In this document: in pieces, positions 25,760 to 35,565 of the stretch
Numbering within the stretch: the first letter of the stretch is position 1
Layout: each line of letters begins with the position of its first letter
Program-made: the position numbers and the translations under genes
Assembly (NCBI RefSeq): GCF_000974445.1
Contig: NZ_BBOJ01000023.1
Coordinates: 1 to 64,000, forward strand
DNA: 64,000 nt
Direction of reading: 5' to 3'
DNA from: Lentzea aerocolonigenes
GTDB lineage: Bacteria > Actinomycetota > Actinomycetes > Mycobacteriales > Pseudonocardiaceae
The notes under the pieces: model-generated
What the model saw: only the letters and a program-made list of their open reading frames with translations
Database searches by the model: none
What the model was told of the DNA's origin: nothing

Positions 25760-26215
25760 TCAGGCGGGCGGCCACCCCGTGGCACGAGCCTTGCGGTGCC
25801 ACTCGACGAAGTCCTCGACGCTCAGGCGCGCCACCTCGTCGGCGATGACGTCCAGGGGCAGGTCGGCGGCCCGCTTGAAGCGCACGCAGGCCTTGCCCAT
25901 GTCGAGCTTCTTGCCGGTCGCCGCCCACCTGGCGCGGAACGACTCCTCGCCGTCACCCATCACCGTCATCAGGTAGACGGCGCAGTAGTTCTTCTGGGCG
26001 GCCAGAGCCGCGTACATGAGCGGCTTCTTGTTGTAGGTGGGGCCGCTCACCTCCAGCGGCACCGAGTAGGTGATCAGTCCCCAGTCCATGACCTCCGCGT
26101 AGCCGTCGGGGAGGTTGGCGAGGATGACGTCGCGCACAGCCTCCACCTCCGCACGCCGCTCATCAGGCAGTTCGGCGAGGTACTCCGCGACCGTGGAAGC
26201 GTTGCTCTTCACCAT
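25760..26215 (-). CDS. DUF1801 domain protein
   Basis: The 151-residue protein has the DUF1801 fold: AEYLAELPDERRAEVEAVRD, then GYAEVMDWGLITYSVPLEVS and a small Gly/Lys segment. The C-terminal part (LDMGKACVRFKRAADLPLDV) is usual for the family. Related proteins include iron-chaperone-like YdhG types, but the function here is unknown. Confidence 0.8.
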   Translation of the reverse strand: MVKSNASTVAEYLAELPDERRAEVEAVRDVILANLPDGYAEVMDWGLITYSVPLEVSGPTYNKKPLMYAALAAQKNYCAVYLMTVMGDGEESFRARWAATGKKLDMGKACVRFKRAADLPLDVIADEVARLSVEDFVEWHRKARATGWPPA

Positions 26216-26234
26216 GCGCGTACGGTAATCGCCC

Positions 26235-27107
26235 GTGGAGGTCCTGACCCGAGCCGAATGGCACCAATTGCGCGAAGATCACGTTGCGCGCATGCGCCGG
26301 TTCACCGGGCCGCACCAGGAGCGGAAGCTTCGCAAGGAGAAGCACCCGGTCATGGACTTCCTCTTCACGTACTACAGCCATCGGCCCGTGCGGCTCGAAC
26401 GGTGGCACCCAGGACCAGGGATCGTTCTGGAGGATGCGGCGGAGTACCTGGAGTTTCCGCACTACAAGGCCACCCCCGACGGTGTGACGCTCGACGTCGA
26501 GAGCTTCCTGGAGCAGCGGGCGAAGACGCTCGAGTTCGTCCAGGCGCTGCTCACGGCCACGCTCAGCAGGCCGGCGCGGCTCGGGTGCTTCGGGCTGCAC
26601 GAGTGGGCGATGGTCTACCGGCAGCAGCCCGACGAGGTCCGGCACAACGCCTGGCCGTTGCGCCTGGGCAGCGACGGGACCGACGCCGTGGTCGAGTCGA
26701 GCAGGATCCAGTGCGGGCACTTCGACGCCTTCCGGTTCTTCACGCAGCCCGCACGTCCGCGCAACACCCTCCAGCCCACGCGGGAGGACCAGGTGGCGAA
26801 CGAGCAGCCGGGGTGCTTGCACGCGAACATGGACCTGTTCAAATGGGCGTACAAGCTGGAGCCCGCGACTCCGTCCGACCTGGTCGCCGACTGCTTCGAG
26901 CTGGCGGCGGACGTGCGGGAGCTGGACATGCGGGCCTCCCCCTACGACCTGGCGAAACTCGGCTACGGGCCGGTGCCGATCGAGACCCCGGAGGGCCGTT
27001 CGGAGTACGTGCGGCGGCAGGCGGCGTTCGCTGAGCGGGCACAACCGTTGCGAGAACGGCTCGTGTTCGTATGCCAGTCGATACTTACAGTGACTTCACT
27101 TCGCTGA
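26235..27107 (+). CDS. Conserved actinobacterial protein, often labelled 3-methyladenine DNA glycosylase
   Basis: The 290-residue protein has KHPVMDFLFTYYSHRP near residue 37, GCFGLHEWAMVYR near 116, CGHFDAFRFFT near 158 and EQPGCLHANMDLFKWAYKL near 191. Close relatives across actinobacteria carry a 3-methyladenine glycosylase label by propagation, as far as I recall. I see no helix-hairpin-helix or known glycosylase active site to support it. The conserved His, Cys and Asp residues suggest an enzyme. GTG start, divergent from the DUF1801 gene by 19 bp. Confidence 0.7.
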   Translation: MEVLTRAEWHQLREDHVARMRRFTGPHQERKLRKEKHPVMDFLFTYYSHRPVRLERWHPGPGIVLEDAAEYLEFPHYKATPDGVTLDVESFLEQRAKTLEFVQALLTATLSRPARLGCFGLHEWAMVYRQQPDEVRHNAWPLRLGSDGTDAVVESSRIQCGHFDAFRFFTQPARPRNTLQPTREDQVANEQPGCLHANMDLFKWAYKLEPATPSDLVADCFELAADVRELDMRASPYDLAKLGYGPVPIETPEGRSEYVRRQAAFAERAQPLRERLVFVCQSILTVTSLR

Positions 27108-27170
27108 CCGAGTTCACCTGTTAGCGTGACTGGCGGTCGTCGGGGGCCGCTGAGTAGTTGTGAGGGATCG

Positions 27171-28877
27171 ATGTCTCGACACCGCGCCCTGCGGGCGAAG
27201 GTGAAGCGTGGGATCGCCAAGTGGCCCGTGCTGATCGTCGTGTTCGTCGTGCTGATCGGCCTCGGCTGGCTCGCCCTGTCGTGGGCAGGTGGGGTGCTCG
27301 AGAGGCGTTCCCAGGCACTGGCGCAGAACTGCAGCGAGGGTGACTCGGTGCTGCGCGTCGCCGCGACGCCGAGCATCGCCGGCGCCGTTGCGGATGTGGC
27401 GCGCGCGTACAGCGCGACACGGCCCGTTGTGTACGACCACTGCATCGCGATCGAAGTGACGTCTCTGGACTCCTCCGCGGTGCTGGACGGCCTGACGACG
27501 ACCTGGGACGAGTCGAAGCTCGGCAAGCGACCCCACGCGTGGCTCCCCGACTCGACGCTGTGGGCGAACCGGCTCACCGCGCTCAACGCCAAGCTGGTCG
27601 GCGCGGCACCCAAGTCCGTCGGCACCTCGCCGGTGCTGCTCGCGGCTCCCGAGGCCGCCGCGCCGGTGCTGAAGGACTTCCGCTGGTCGGACATGCCCGA
27701 GGTCACGGACTGGAGCAAGCTGGGCCAGTCCTGGGGCCGGTTCAGCGTCGCGATGCCCGACCCCGCCGCGAACACCGCCTCCGCGCTGGCGATCCAGGCG
27801 GCGCTCGCCGACGGCAAGGGCCCGGTCACGGCGGAGTCGCTCGGGTCGGAGGCGTCGAAGGCGAAGCTGACGAAGCTGGCGGCGACGGTGCCACCGGAGG
27901 TTCCGGCCACGACGCGCGACGCGTTGGGACGCCTCGGCGACACCGCGACGGTCAACGCGGCCGGGTTCTCCGTGACGCCGGTGTCCGAAGTGGACCTGTT
28001 CAAGCACAACACCGGCAAGGACGCGCCGTCCAAGCCGCTCGTGGGCGTGCTGCCGGCGGGCCCCGCCCCGATGGCGGACTTCCCGTACGTCGCACTGGGC
28101 GGCGCCGAGGTCGGTGAGGCGGAACAGCGTGCGGCGCAGGCGTTCCGCGAGTTCATGACCCAACCGGCGCAGCAGGCCATCCTCGCGCGCGGCGGGTTGC
28201 GCGTCGAGTCCACTCAGGACCGCCCGTCGCCCTCGCCGGGCGTGTCCTGGTCCGCCGTGACGGAGACCCTCGTGGCCGCGGACGCGACGACCGCGCAGCA
28301 GATCTCCTCGGCCTGGGCGTCGGCGGACCGCGGCGGTCAGGTCGTCACGGTGCTGACGGACGTCTCGACGTCGATGAAACCCAGGCTGGACAAGGTGAAG
28401 GCGGCCCTGCGCGGCCAGGTGGACAGATCGGTGTCGGGGTCGTTCGGGCTGTGGGAGTTCGCCCGCGACCTCGACGGGTCCAAGCCGTACAAGCAACTCG
28501 TCGCGACCGGACCGGTCGCGGACAAGCGCGAGGCGTTGCGCAAGTCCATCGACGGGCTCAAGACCACTGAGGGCTCACAGCTCTACAGCGCGCTGGCGGC
28601 GTGCTACGAGGCGGCGCACGACGGTTTCGTGGCCGGGCGGGTCAACCGGGTCGTGGTGATCACCGACGGCGCCCCGGACGGCGGGATCGATCTGGCCGCG
28701 CTGAAGTCGCAGCTGCACGGGACGGATCTCGCGATCAGCTTCATCGCCATCGGCAACGACGTGGACAAGGGCGCGCTGACCGACATCGCGGAGACCACGG
28801 GCGGCAGCGTGTCCGTCGTGGAGAACGCGGACGGGCTCGACGCCGCGCTGGGCCAGGTCCTGTCGACGAAGGCCTGA
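27171..28877 (+). CDS. Membrane-anchored solute-binding plus VWA domain protein
   Basis: The 568-residue protein has an N-terminal membrane anchor (WPVLIVVFVVLIGLGWLALS). An extracellular solute-binding (SBP type 11) domain covers about 55-370. A C-terminal von Willebrand A domain follows, with an intact metal-ion-dependent adhesion site (VLTDVSTSMKP, then VVVITDGAPDGG). Such fusions in actinobacteria probably bind an external ligand or partner protein. The ATG follows GAGGGATCG. Confidence 0.85.
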   Translation: MSRHRALRAKVKRGIAKWPVLIVVFVVLIGLGWLALSWAGGVLERRSQALAQNCSEGDSVLRVAATPSIAGAVADVARAYSATRPVVYDHCIAIEVTSLDSSAVLDGLTTTWDESKLGKRPHAWLPDSTLWANRLTALNAKLVGAAPKSVGTSPVLLAAPEAAAPVLKDFRWSDMPEVTDWSKLGQSWGRFSVAMPDPAANTASALAIQAALADGKGPVTAESLGSEASKAKLTKLAATVPPEVPATTRDALGRLGDTATVNAAGFSVTPVSEVDLFKHNTGKDAPSKPLVGVLPAGPAPMADFPYVALGGAEVGEAEQRAAQAFREFMTQPAQQAILARGGLRVESTQDRPSPSPGVSWSAVTETLVAADATTAQQISSAWASADRGGQVVTVLTDVSTSMKPRLDKVKAALRGQVDRSVSGSFGLWEFARDLDGSKPYKQLVATGPVADKREALRKSIDGLKTTEGSQLYSALAACYEAAHDGFVAGRVNRVVVITDGAPDGGIDLAALKSQLHGTDLAISFIAIGNDVDKGALTDIAETTGGSVSVVENADGLDAALGQVLSTKA

Positions 28878-28892
28878 CCCGGCGGATCCCTC

Positions 28893-29705
28893 TCAGGCGG
28901 CGTTGAAGCGGTCGGGGTCCGGGCCGGTGCGGGTGCCGTTGTCCAGCTCCGCGATGACCGTCATGTCGTCCTGCGCCAGCTCGAAGTCGAAGATGTCGAT
29001 GTTCTCCTTGATCCGGTACGGCGTGACGGACTTCGGGATCACCACGTTGCCGAGCTGGACGTGCCAGCGCAGCACGATCTGGGCCGGGGTCTTGCCGTAC
29101 TTCTCGGCGAGGCTCGTGATGTCGGGCTTGTTCAGCAACGCGCCCTGGGCCAGCGGTGACCACGCCTCGGTGACGATGCGGTGGGTGACGTGGACCTTGC
29201 GCATCTCCTCCTGCTGCAGCAACGGGTGCAGCTCGATCTGGTTCACCGCCGGGGTGGTCGGGAACTCGTCGAAGAGGCGCTGCAGGTGTCGCGTGTGGAA
29301 GTTCGAGACGCCGATCGCGCGGACCCGTCCGTCGGCGTAGAGCTGTTCGAACGCGCGCCAGGTCTCGGTGTAGAGCTCGCGTTCTGGGGTCGGCCAGTGG
29401 ATGAGGTACAGGTCGAGCACGTCGCGGCGCAGGCGGCGCATGCTCGCGTCGAACGCGCGCAGCGTCGCGTCGTAGCCCTGGTCGGAGTTCCACAGCTTGG
29501 TCGTGATGAACAGGTCGGGGACGCCGGCGATCGCGTCGCCGACACCGGACTCGTTGCGGTAGGCGGCCGCCGTGTCGATGCTGCGGTAGCCGGCTTCGAT
29601 CGCGGTCGTGACCGCACCGGCCACCTGGTCCTCCGGCACCTGGAAGACGCCGAAGCCGAGTTGAGGGATCCGTACTCCGTTGTTCAACGAGATCAGCGGA
29701 ACCAT
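28893..29705 (-). CDS. Aldo/keto reductase (2,5-diketogluconate reductase-like)
   Basis: The 270-residue barrel has the AKR motifs GYRSIDTAAAYRNE (catalytic Asp and Tyr), FITTKLW (catalytic Lys), LYLIHWP (catalytic His) and the NADPH site VVIPKSVTPYRIKEN. The likely reaction is NADPH reduction of sugar or xenobiotic carbonyls. It overlaps the WYL regulator gene end by 13 bp on the same strand, so the two are co-transcribed. Confidence 0.9.
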   Translation of the reverse strand: MVPLISLNNGVRIPQLGFGVFQVPEDQVAGAVTTAIEAGYRSIDTAAAYRNESGVGDAIAGVPDLFITTKLWNSDQGYDATLRAFDASMRRLRRDVLDLYLIHWPTPERELYTETWRAFEQLYADGRVRAIGVSNFHTRHLQRLFDEFPTTPAVNQIELHPLLQQEEMRKVHVTHRIVTEAWSPLAQGALLNKPDITSLAEKYGKTPAQIVLRWHVQLGNVVIPKSVTPYRIKENIDIFDFELAQDDMTVIAELDNGTRTGPDPDRFNAA

Positions 29706-30664
29706 GCGCGTAGCTTCGCACCGTTGTAGAGGTCTTGCATCGCCTTGACGGTCTCGACGAGTTCGTGTCTCACCTCATCAGGTGCCAGCACCTCCACGTC
29801 CGCGCCGAATTTGAGCAGGTCAGCGATGGCGTGCCGGGTCGACTCGGTCGGGAAACCGAACTCCTCGCCGGGCTCGGGTGCCGCGTCTCGAATGACGCGC
29901 GCCTGGTGACCGCTGAGCAGGTACTGGGTCTTGTCGAGCCCCGCGCGCGTCATGCGGACCGTGATGCGCTCGCCGTACATGCGGGCCTCGAACTGCTCCG
30001 ACCACTCGGCCCAGAACGCGGCGAGGTCGAAGTCCGCCGGTCGTTCGAAGGTGTCCGGAAGCGCGTCGAGCGACAGCACGCGGGACACGCGGTAGGTGCG
30101 GCCGCTGCCGACGAAGTACCAGGTGCCGGCCTTGAGCACGAGGCCGTACGGGTCGACCTCGCGTTCGACGGTCTGGTTGCCCCACCGCTGGTACGTCATG
30201 CGCACCCGGCGCTGCTCCCACACGGCGTCGGCGATCGTGGCGAGGTGCTCGGCGGGCTCGTCGCCGCGGAACCACGTCGGGGTGTCGAGGTGGAACCGCC
30301 GACGGATCTGCTCGGCCCGCGTCCGCAGCTCGGTCGGCAGTGCGGCGAGGAGCTTGAGCTGGGCGGCGGCGGCGAACTCCTTGAGCCCCAGCTCCTCCGC
30401 GGGGCCGGGGAGGCCCGCGAGGAACAGCGACTGCGCCTCGCCGGTGGTGAGGCCGGTCAGGCGGGTGCGGTAGCCGTCGACGAGCTGGTAGCCGCCGGTG
30501 GGGCCGCGGTCGGCGTAGACGGGGATGCCGGCGGCGCCGAGGGACTCGATGTCGCGGTAGATCGTGCGGGGCGAGACCTCGAGCTCGGACGCCAGCTCGT
30601 CGGCCGTCATCCGGCCCCTCGCCTGGAGGAGCAGGAGCACCTGCATGAGACGACTCGACTTCAT
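29693..30664 (-). CDS. WYL-domain DeoR-like transcriptional regulator
   Basis: The 323-residue protein has an N-terminal HTH_11 (RMTADELASELEVSPRTIYR), the WYL domain at about 140-225 (VLKAGTWYFVGSGRTYRVSR in place of the WYL tripeptide) and a WCX C-terminal domain. It is divergent from the DUF3224 gene. A clear inverted repeat begins 9 bp from its start codon. WYL regulators often sense nucleotides or small ligands. Confidence 0.88.
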   Translation of the reverse strand: MKSSRLMQVLLLLQARGRMTADELASELEVSPRTIYRDIESLGAAGIPVYADRGPTGGYQLVDGYRTRLTGLTTGEAQSLFLAGLPGPAEELGLKEFAAAAQLKLLAALPTELRTRAEQIRRRFHLDTPTWFRGDEPAEHLATIADAVWEQRRVRMTYQRWGNQTVEREVDPYGLVLKAGTWYFVGSGRTYRVSRVLSLDALPDTFERPADFDLAAFWAEWSEQFEARMYGERITVRMTRAGLDKTQYLLSGHQARVIRDAAPEPGEEFGFPTESTRHAIADLLKFGADVEVLAPDEVRHELVETVKAMQDLYNGAKLRAWFR

Positions 30665-30672
30665 TCGTTAAA

Positions 30673-30691
30673 CCTGACATGAACTGTCAGG
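30673..30691. promoter_or_regulatory. Operator CCTGACA-N5-TGTCAGG of the WYL regulator
   Basis: This perfect 7-bp inverted repeat (CCTGACATGAACTGTCAGG) lies in the 49-bp space between the divergent regulator and DUF3224 starts. It would overlap the promoters of both, as expected for autoregulation and control of the small operon to the right. Confidence 0.75.
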
Positions 30692-30713
30692 AACTTCCAG
30701 CAGAGTGGTCCGC

Positions 30714-31091
30714 ATGAAGGCAACCGGAACCATCGAGATGAAGAGCTGGGACGAGAACACCTGGGACGGCCGTCCCTACAAGGAGGTCGAGGGACGCAAG
30801 CTGACCGAGGCGCACGTCCAGTTCGCCTACACCGGCGACGTGACCGGCATCGGGAACTGCCGCTACCTCATGTCCTACGGGGACACCGTGTGCTGGACGA
30901 CCGCGATCGAGGAGATCACGACCGACGACGGCACGCTGGTGCTGCGGCACGTCGGCGCGTACCGCGACGGCGTCGAGGGCGTGATCGAGATCCTGGACGG
31001 CACCGGCGCCTACGCGGGCGCGCGAGGTGCGGCGACGGTCGACTGGGCGGAGGATGGCAGCGCCACCTACACCCTGGAGTACGAGGTCTGA
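30714..31091 (+). CDS. DUF3224 domain protein
   Basis: The 125-residue protein has the DUF3224 beta-barrel pattern: KATGTIEMKSWDENTWDG at the start, HVQFAYTGDVTGIGNCRYLM in the middle and a LDGTGAYAGARGAATVDW motif near the end. Family members resemble allene oxide cyclase-like barrels; the function is unknown. An in-frame GTG three codons upstream is possible. It is the first gene after the WYL operator. Confidence 0.82.
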   Translation: MKATGTIEMKSWDENTWDGRPYKEVEGRKLTEAHVQFAYTGDVTGIGNCRYLMSYGDTVCWTTAIEEITTDDGTLVLRHVGAYRDGVEGVIEILDGTGAYAGARGAATVDWAEDGSATYTLEYEV

Positions 31092-31093
31092 CG

Positions 31094-31753
31094 ATGACCA
31101 ACGCCCCGCTCTACGACGCGGCCAAGCACCGGATCACCGAGCTGGTCCGGGGCAGCGACCCGCAGACGCCCGTGGCGGCGACGCCCGGCTGGTCGGTCAA
31201 GGACGTGGTAGCGCACCTGGCCGGGGGCCTGCGCGACTTCGTGGACCGCCGGTTCGACGGGGTCGAGTCGGGAGAGTGGGGCGAACGGCAGGTCCGCGAC
31301 CGGCGCGACAACTCCCTGGACGACGCGTTCGCCGAGTGGGACGCGAACCGCTCGCTGGCCGAGCCGTTGTTCGACTCCCCCGTGGGGTCCGTGCTGATCT
31401 CGGAGGTCGTGCAGCACGAGCACGACCTCCGTGCCGCGCTCGGAGCTCCCGGCGACCGGGACGGCGTCGCCGTGCGGTCCGCGTTGACGAAACCGTTGCA
31501 GCAGCTCGACCAGCGGATGCGGGAGAACGACGTGCCGGCGTTGCGGATCACGCTGGAACACGGGGACCGCGTGCTCGGGCACGGCGAGCCCGCCGGGACG
31601 TTGCGGACCACGTCGTTCGAGCTGATGCGGGCGATCGGCGGTCGGCGGTCCGCGGACCAGATCAAGGCGCTCGACTGGGACGGGGATCCGGACGTGTGGA
31701 TCTCCTCGCTGGCTTTGTTCGGACGGCACCGGCCGGAGCCGTTCGAGGAGTAA
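31094..31753 (+). CDS. DinB/maleylpyruvate isomerase-type thiol-dependent protein
   Basis: The 219-residue protein has the helical DinB-like fold of the mycothiol-dependent maleylpyruvate isomerase family. LYDAAKHRITELV is at the N-terminus, WSVKDVVAHLAGG supplies one metal His and VVQHEHDLRAALG supplies the other two. Members are likely metal-dependent mycothiol S-transferases; the substrate is unknown. The ATG is 2 bp after the DUF3224 stop. Confidence 0.82.
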   Translation: MTNAPLYDAAKHRITELVRGSDPQTPVAATPGWSVKDVVAHLAGGLRDFVDRRFDGVESGEWGERQVRDRRDNSLDDAFAEWDANRSLAEPLFDSPVGSVLISEVVQHEHDLRAALGAPGDRDGVAVRSALTKPLQQLDQRMRENDVPALRITLEHGDRVLGHGEPAGTLRTTSFELMRAIGGRRSADQIKALDWDGDPDVWISSLALFGRHRPEPFEE

Positions 31754-31764
31754 CTTCCTGCGGC

Positions 31765-32370
31765 GTGAACGACTGGCTGACGGACACCCGCGATTCCTAC
31801 GACACGGTGGCGGTCGACTACGCCGACCAGACTCGCGAACTGCTGGACGGGCTGCCGCACCTGCGGGCGGCGCTGCGGTTGTTCGCGGAGGAGGTGCGCG
31901 GGCCTGTCGCGGACGTCGGCTGTGGACCCGGCACCATCACCGCACGTCTGCACGAGCTCGGGGTGGACGCGTTCGGGATCGACCTCTCCCCCGCGATGAT
32001 CGAACTCGCGCGGGAGGCCCATCCCGGCCTGCGGTTCGAGGTGGGGTCGATGACCGAGCCGCTCAACGTCTCCGTGGGAGGGATCATCGCGTGGTGGTCG
32101 TTGATCCACGTGCCGGACGAGCTCGTGCCGACGGTGCTGGGGCACTTCCGGGAGGCGTTGCGCCCGAACGGGTTGCTGCAGCTCGGCTTCCACGTCGGCG
32201 ACCGGACGAACCTGAAGACGCGGGGCTACGGCGGGCACCCGATGCGCGTCCACGTCCACCTGCGACCGCCGGAGCGCGTGGCGCAGTGGCTGCGGGAAGC
32301 CGGCTTCACCGTGGAGGCGCAGTGGTTGCTCGGCGAGGACGGGGCCGTCCTCTTCGCACGGCGCGGGTGA
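31765..32370 (+). CDS. Class I SAM-dependent methyltransferase
   Basis: The 201-residue protein has the SAM-binding motif I VADVGCGPGTITARL, motif II FGIDLSPAMIELAREA and the post-motif WSLIHVPDELV typical of ubiE/methyltransferase-25 proteins. The acceptor substrate is unknown. It has a GTG start without a strong ribosome site. It follows the DinB-like gene by 11 bp, so it is in the same transcript. Confidence 0.85.
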   Translation: MNDWLTDTRDSYDTVAVDYADQTRELLDGLPHLRAALRLFAEEVRGPVADVGCGPGTITARLHELGVDAFGIDLSPAMIELAREAHPGLRFEVGSMTEPLNVSVGGIIAWWSLIHVPDELVPTVLGHFREALRPNGLLQLGFHVGDRTNLKTRGYGGHPMRVHVHLRPPERVAQWLREAGFTVEAQWLLGEDGAVLFARRG

Positions 32371-32382
32371 GACCATCCGGCG

Positions 32383-32565
32383 GTGTCACAGGACCAGATC
32401 TGCCAGCGGTGCGGTGAAGCCGTCGAGCTGGCCGCCGAGGACTTCGAGCTGTTCGAGCGGATGCACCCGGACTGCTTCCACTACGCGTTCGAGCACGACC
32501 TGAACAAGCCGGGCCTCGCCGAGACCGAGGACTGCGGCGACCCCGCCTGCCCCGCCGCGCTCTGA
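32383..32565 (+). CDS. Small Cys-containing protein, unknown
   Basis: The 60-residue product has CQRCG near the start and two further cysteines in DCGDPACPAAL at the end, with HPDCFHY between, suggesting a small metal-binding domain. It is the last gene before a strong hairpin. No family was recognised. Confidence 0.55.
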   Translation: MSQDQICQRCGEAVELAAEDFELFERMHPDCFHYAFEHDLNKPGLAETEDCGDPACPAAL

Positions 32566-32572
32566 AAACGCC

Positions 32573-32619
32573 ACGCGGGGAGCTTTCGTACGCTCCTGGC
32601 GTACGAAAGGCCCCCGCGT
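32573..32619. terminator. Bidirectional hairpin terminator
   Basis: ACGCGGGG (32573-32580) and CCCCGCGT (32612-32619) enclose an inner perfect stem CTTTCGTACGC / GCGTACGAAAG, giving one long hairpin with a TCCTG loop. It separates the rightward small-protein gene from the leftward gcvP gene and can end both. Confidence 0.8.
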
Positions 32620-32634
32620 ACCGTCAAAACAGGG

Positions 32635-35529
32635 TCAGCTGTTGTAGGCCGAGAGCGGCGGGCAGGAGCAGACCAGGTTGCGGTCGCCCTTCGCGCCGTC
32701 GATTCGGCGGACCGGCGGCCAGATCTTCGGAGCAGCGGTACCGGCCGGGAACACGGCTTCCTCGCGGGTGTACGGGTGGTCCCAGGAGCCCGTGGTCACG
32801 CAGGCCGCTGTGTGCGGGGCGTTGCGCAGCGGGTTGTCCTCGACGGGCCACTCGCCCGCGCCCACGCGGTCGATCTCGCGCTTGATCGCGATCATGGCGT
32901 CGATGAACCTGTCGATCTCCGCCAGGTCCTCGGACTCGGTCGGCTCGACCATCAGGGTGCCGGCGACCGGGAACGACATCGTCGGGGCGTGCAGGCCGTA
33001 GTCGGCGAGACGCTTGGCGACGTCGTCCACCGTCACGCCGGTGGCCTTGGTGATCGGGCGCAGGTCCAGGATGCACTCGTGGGCGACGAAGCCGCCCTCG
33101 CCGGTGTAGAGGACCGGGTAGTGCTCGTCCAGCCTGCGTGCGACGTAGTTGGCGGCCGCCACGGCGGTCAGGGTGGCGCGGCGCAGGCCGTCGCCGCCCA
33201 TCATGCGCACGTAGGCCCACGAGATCGGCAGGATCGACGCGGAACCCCACGGGGCCGCGGAGATCGGGCCCACGCCCGTGGCAGGCCCGGCGGTGGGCTG
33301 GAGCGGGTGGTTCGGCAGGAACGGCGCGAGGTGCGAGCGCACGCCGATCGGGCCGACACCGGGGCCGCCGCCACCGTGCGGGATGCAGAACGTCTTGTGC
33401 AGGTTCAGGTGCGAGACGTCCGAGCCGAACTTGCCGTAGCGCGCCAGGCCGATCAGGGCGTTGAGGTTCGCGCCGTCGACGTACACCTGGCCGCCCGCGT
33501 CGTGGACCAAGCCGCAGACCTCGCGGACGGTGTCCTCGTACACGCCGTGGGTCGACGGGTAGGTGATCATGATCGCGGCCAGGTCGTCCGCGTGCTCGGC
33601 GACCGTGGAACGCAGGTGGCCCATGTCGATGTTGCCCTTGTCGTCGCACTTCACGACGACGACGCGCATGCCGGCCATGACGGCGGACGCGGCGTTCGTG
33701 CCGTGGGCGGACGACGGGATCAGGCAGACGTCACGGTCGGCGTTGCCGTTCGCGCGGTGGTACGCGCGGATCGCCAGCAGACCGGCGAACTCGCCCTGCG
33801 AACCGGCGTTGGGCTGCAACGACACCGCGTCGTAGCCGGTGACCTCCGCCAGCCAGGCCTCCAGGTCGGAGACGATCTTCAGCAGACCCGCGGCGTCCTC
33901 GGCGGGCGCGAACGGGTGCAGCGTCGAGAACTCCGGCCAGGTGATGGACTCCATCTCCGCGGTCGCGTTCAGCTTCATCGTGCAGGAACCGAGCGGGATC
34001 ATGCTCCGGTCGAGCGCGACGTCCTTGTCGGACAACGCGCGCAGGTAGCGCAGCAGGGCGGTCTCGGAGCGGTGCGCGTGGAAGACCGGGTGCGTCAGGT
34101 AGTCCGACGTGCGGCGCAGGTCGGCGGGGATGCCGTCGGCGGTGTCGGCGTCGATCGCGTCCACATCGGACCCGGTGACCCCGAACGCCTCCCACACCGC
34201 GACGAGGTGCGCCCGCGTCGTCTTCTCGTCGCAGGCGATGGCGACGACGTCTTCGTCGACCTTGCGGAGGTTGATGCCGGCCGCACGGGCCTTCTCGACG
34301 ACCGCCGCGGCCTCACCGGGAACGCGGACCTGGACGGTGTCGAAGAACTCGCCGTGCACGACGTCGAGACCGGCCTCGCACAGGCCCGTGGCGAGCACGG
34401 TGGCCAGGCGGTGCACGCGGGTCGCGATGGCGCGCAGACCCTCGGGACCGTGGTAGACGGCGTACATGGACGCGATCACGGCCAGCAGCACCTGCGCGGT
34501 GCAGATGTTCGACGTGGCCTTCTCGCGGCGGATGTGCTGCTCGCGCGTCTGCAACGCCAAGCGGTAGGCCAGGGACCCGTCCGCGTCGACGGAGACGCCC
34601 ACGAGACGGCCGGGCAGCTGACGCTCCAGGCCGGACCGGACGGCCATGTACCCGGCGTGCGGGCCGCCGAAGCCGATCGGCACGCCGAAGCGCTGGGTGG
34701 TGCCGATGACGACGTCCGCGCCGATCTCGCCCGGCGCGCGCAGCAGCGTCAGCGCGAGCAGGTCGGCGGCGACGACGGCCTGCGCACCGGCGGCGTGGAT
34801 CTCCTCGATCAACGCGGCCTGGTCGCGCACCACACCGGACGCGCCGGGGTACGACAGCAGCACGCCGAAGAAGTCGCCGCCCAGGCCGAGGCCCTCGATG
34901 CCCTGCGAGAGGTCGGCGACGACGATCTCGATGCCCAGCGGCTCCGCGCGCGTCTCGATGACGGCGAGCGTCTGGGGCAGCGTGTCGGCGTCGATGACGA
35001 ACTTGTTCGACTTGGACTTGCCGGCACGGCGCACCAGCGTCATCGCCTCGGCGGCGGCGGTCGACTCGTCCAGCATGGACGCGTTCGCGACCGGCAGGCC
35101 GGTCAGGTCGCCGACCATGGTCTGGAAGTTCAGCAGCGCCTCGAGACGGCCCTGCGAGATCTCCGGCTGGTACGGCGTGTACGCGGTGTACCAGGCGGGG
35201 CTTTCGAGGACGTTGCGCAGGATCACGCCCGGCGTGACGGTGTCGTAGTAGCCGAGACCGATCATCTGCGTCATCGGGCGGTTCCGCGCGGCCAGCTCAC
35301 GCAGCTCGGCCAGCGCCTCGGTCTCGGTCGCCGGGACGGGCAGGTCCAGCACGAGGTCGCGCTCGTGGATGGACGACGGCACCGCGCGCTGCGCCAGCTC
35401 CTCCAGCGACCCGACGCCGATGACGTCGAGGATGCGCGCGAGTTCGGCGGGGCGCGGACCGACGTGGCGGTCGGCGAACGGGGTGCCGTGCTCGAGAGCG
35501 GCGAGCGGAATGCGGTCCTGCGTCATCAA
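32635..35529 (-). CDS. gcvP: Glycine dehydrogenase (decarboxylating), P-protein
   Basis: The 964-residue single-chain P-protein decarboxylates glycine with pyridoxal phosphate and passes the aminomethyl group to lipoyl GcvH. The N-terminal half has [17 protein letters not shown] and [20 protein letters not shown]. The C-terminal half carries the PLP lysine in [19 protein letters not shown] (about residue 707). It is transcribed alone from a tandem glycine riboswitch. gcvH lies about 4 kb away in the same orientation; gcvT is not in the window. Confidence 0.96.
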   Translation of the reverse strand: MMTQDRIPLAALEHGTPFADRHVGPRPAELARILDVIGVGSLEELAQRAVPSSIHERDLVLDLPVPATETEALAELRELAARNRPMTQMIGLGYYDTVTPGVILRNVLESPAWYTAYTPYQPEISQGRLEALLNFQTMVGDLTGLPVANASMLDESTAAAEAMTLVRRAGKSKSNKFVIDADTLPQTLAVIETRAEPLGIEIVVADLSQGIEGLGLGGDFFGVLLSYPGASGVVRDQAALIEEIHAAGAQAVVAADLLALTLLRAPGEIGADVVIGTTQRFGVPIGFGGPHAGYMAVRSGLERQLPGRLVGVSVDADGSLAYRLALQTREQHIRREKATSNICTAQVLLAVIASMYAVYHGPEGLRAIATRVHRLATVLATGLCEAGLDVVHGEFFDTVQVRVPGEAAAVVEKARAAGINLRKVDEDVVAIACDEKTTRAHLVAVWEAFGVTGSDVDAIDADTADGIPADLRRTSDYLTHPVFHAHRSETALLRYLRALSDKDVALDRSMIPLGSCTMKLNATAEMESITWPEFSTLHPFAPAEDAAGLLKIVSDLEAWLAEVTGYDAVSLQPNAGSQGEFAGLLAIRAYHRANGNADRDVCLIPSSAHGTNAASAVMAGMRVVVVKCDDKGNIDMGHLRSTVAEHADDLAAIMITYPSTHGVYEDTVREVCGLVHDAGGQVYVDGANLNALIGLARYGKFGSDVSHLNLHKTFCIPHGGGGPGVGPIGVRSHLAPFLPNHPLQPTAGPATGVGPISAAPWGSASILPISWAYVRMMGGDGLRRATLTAVAAANYVARRLDEHYPVLYTGEGGFVAHECILDLRPITKATGVTVDDVAKRLADYGLHAPTMSFPVAGTLMVEPTESEDLAEIDRFIDAMIAIKREIDRVGAGEWPVEDNPLRNAPHTAACVTTGSWDHPYTREEAVFPAGTAAPKIWPPVRRIDGAKGDRNLVCSCPPLSAYNS

Positions 35530-35565
35530 ACGCCTCCGGGGGCTGCGGGCACACGTGTCCTGGTG

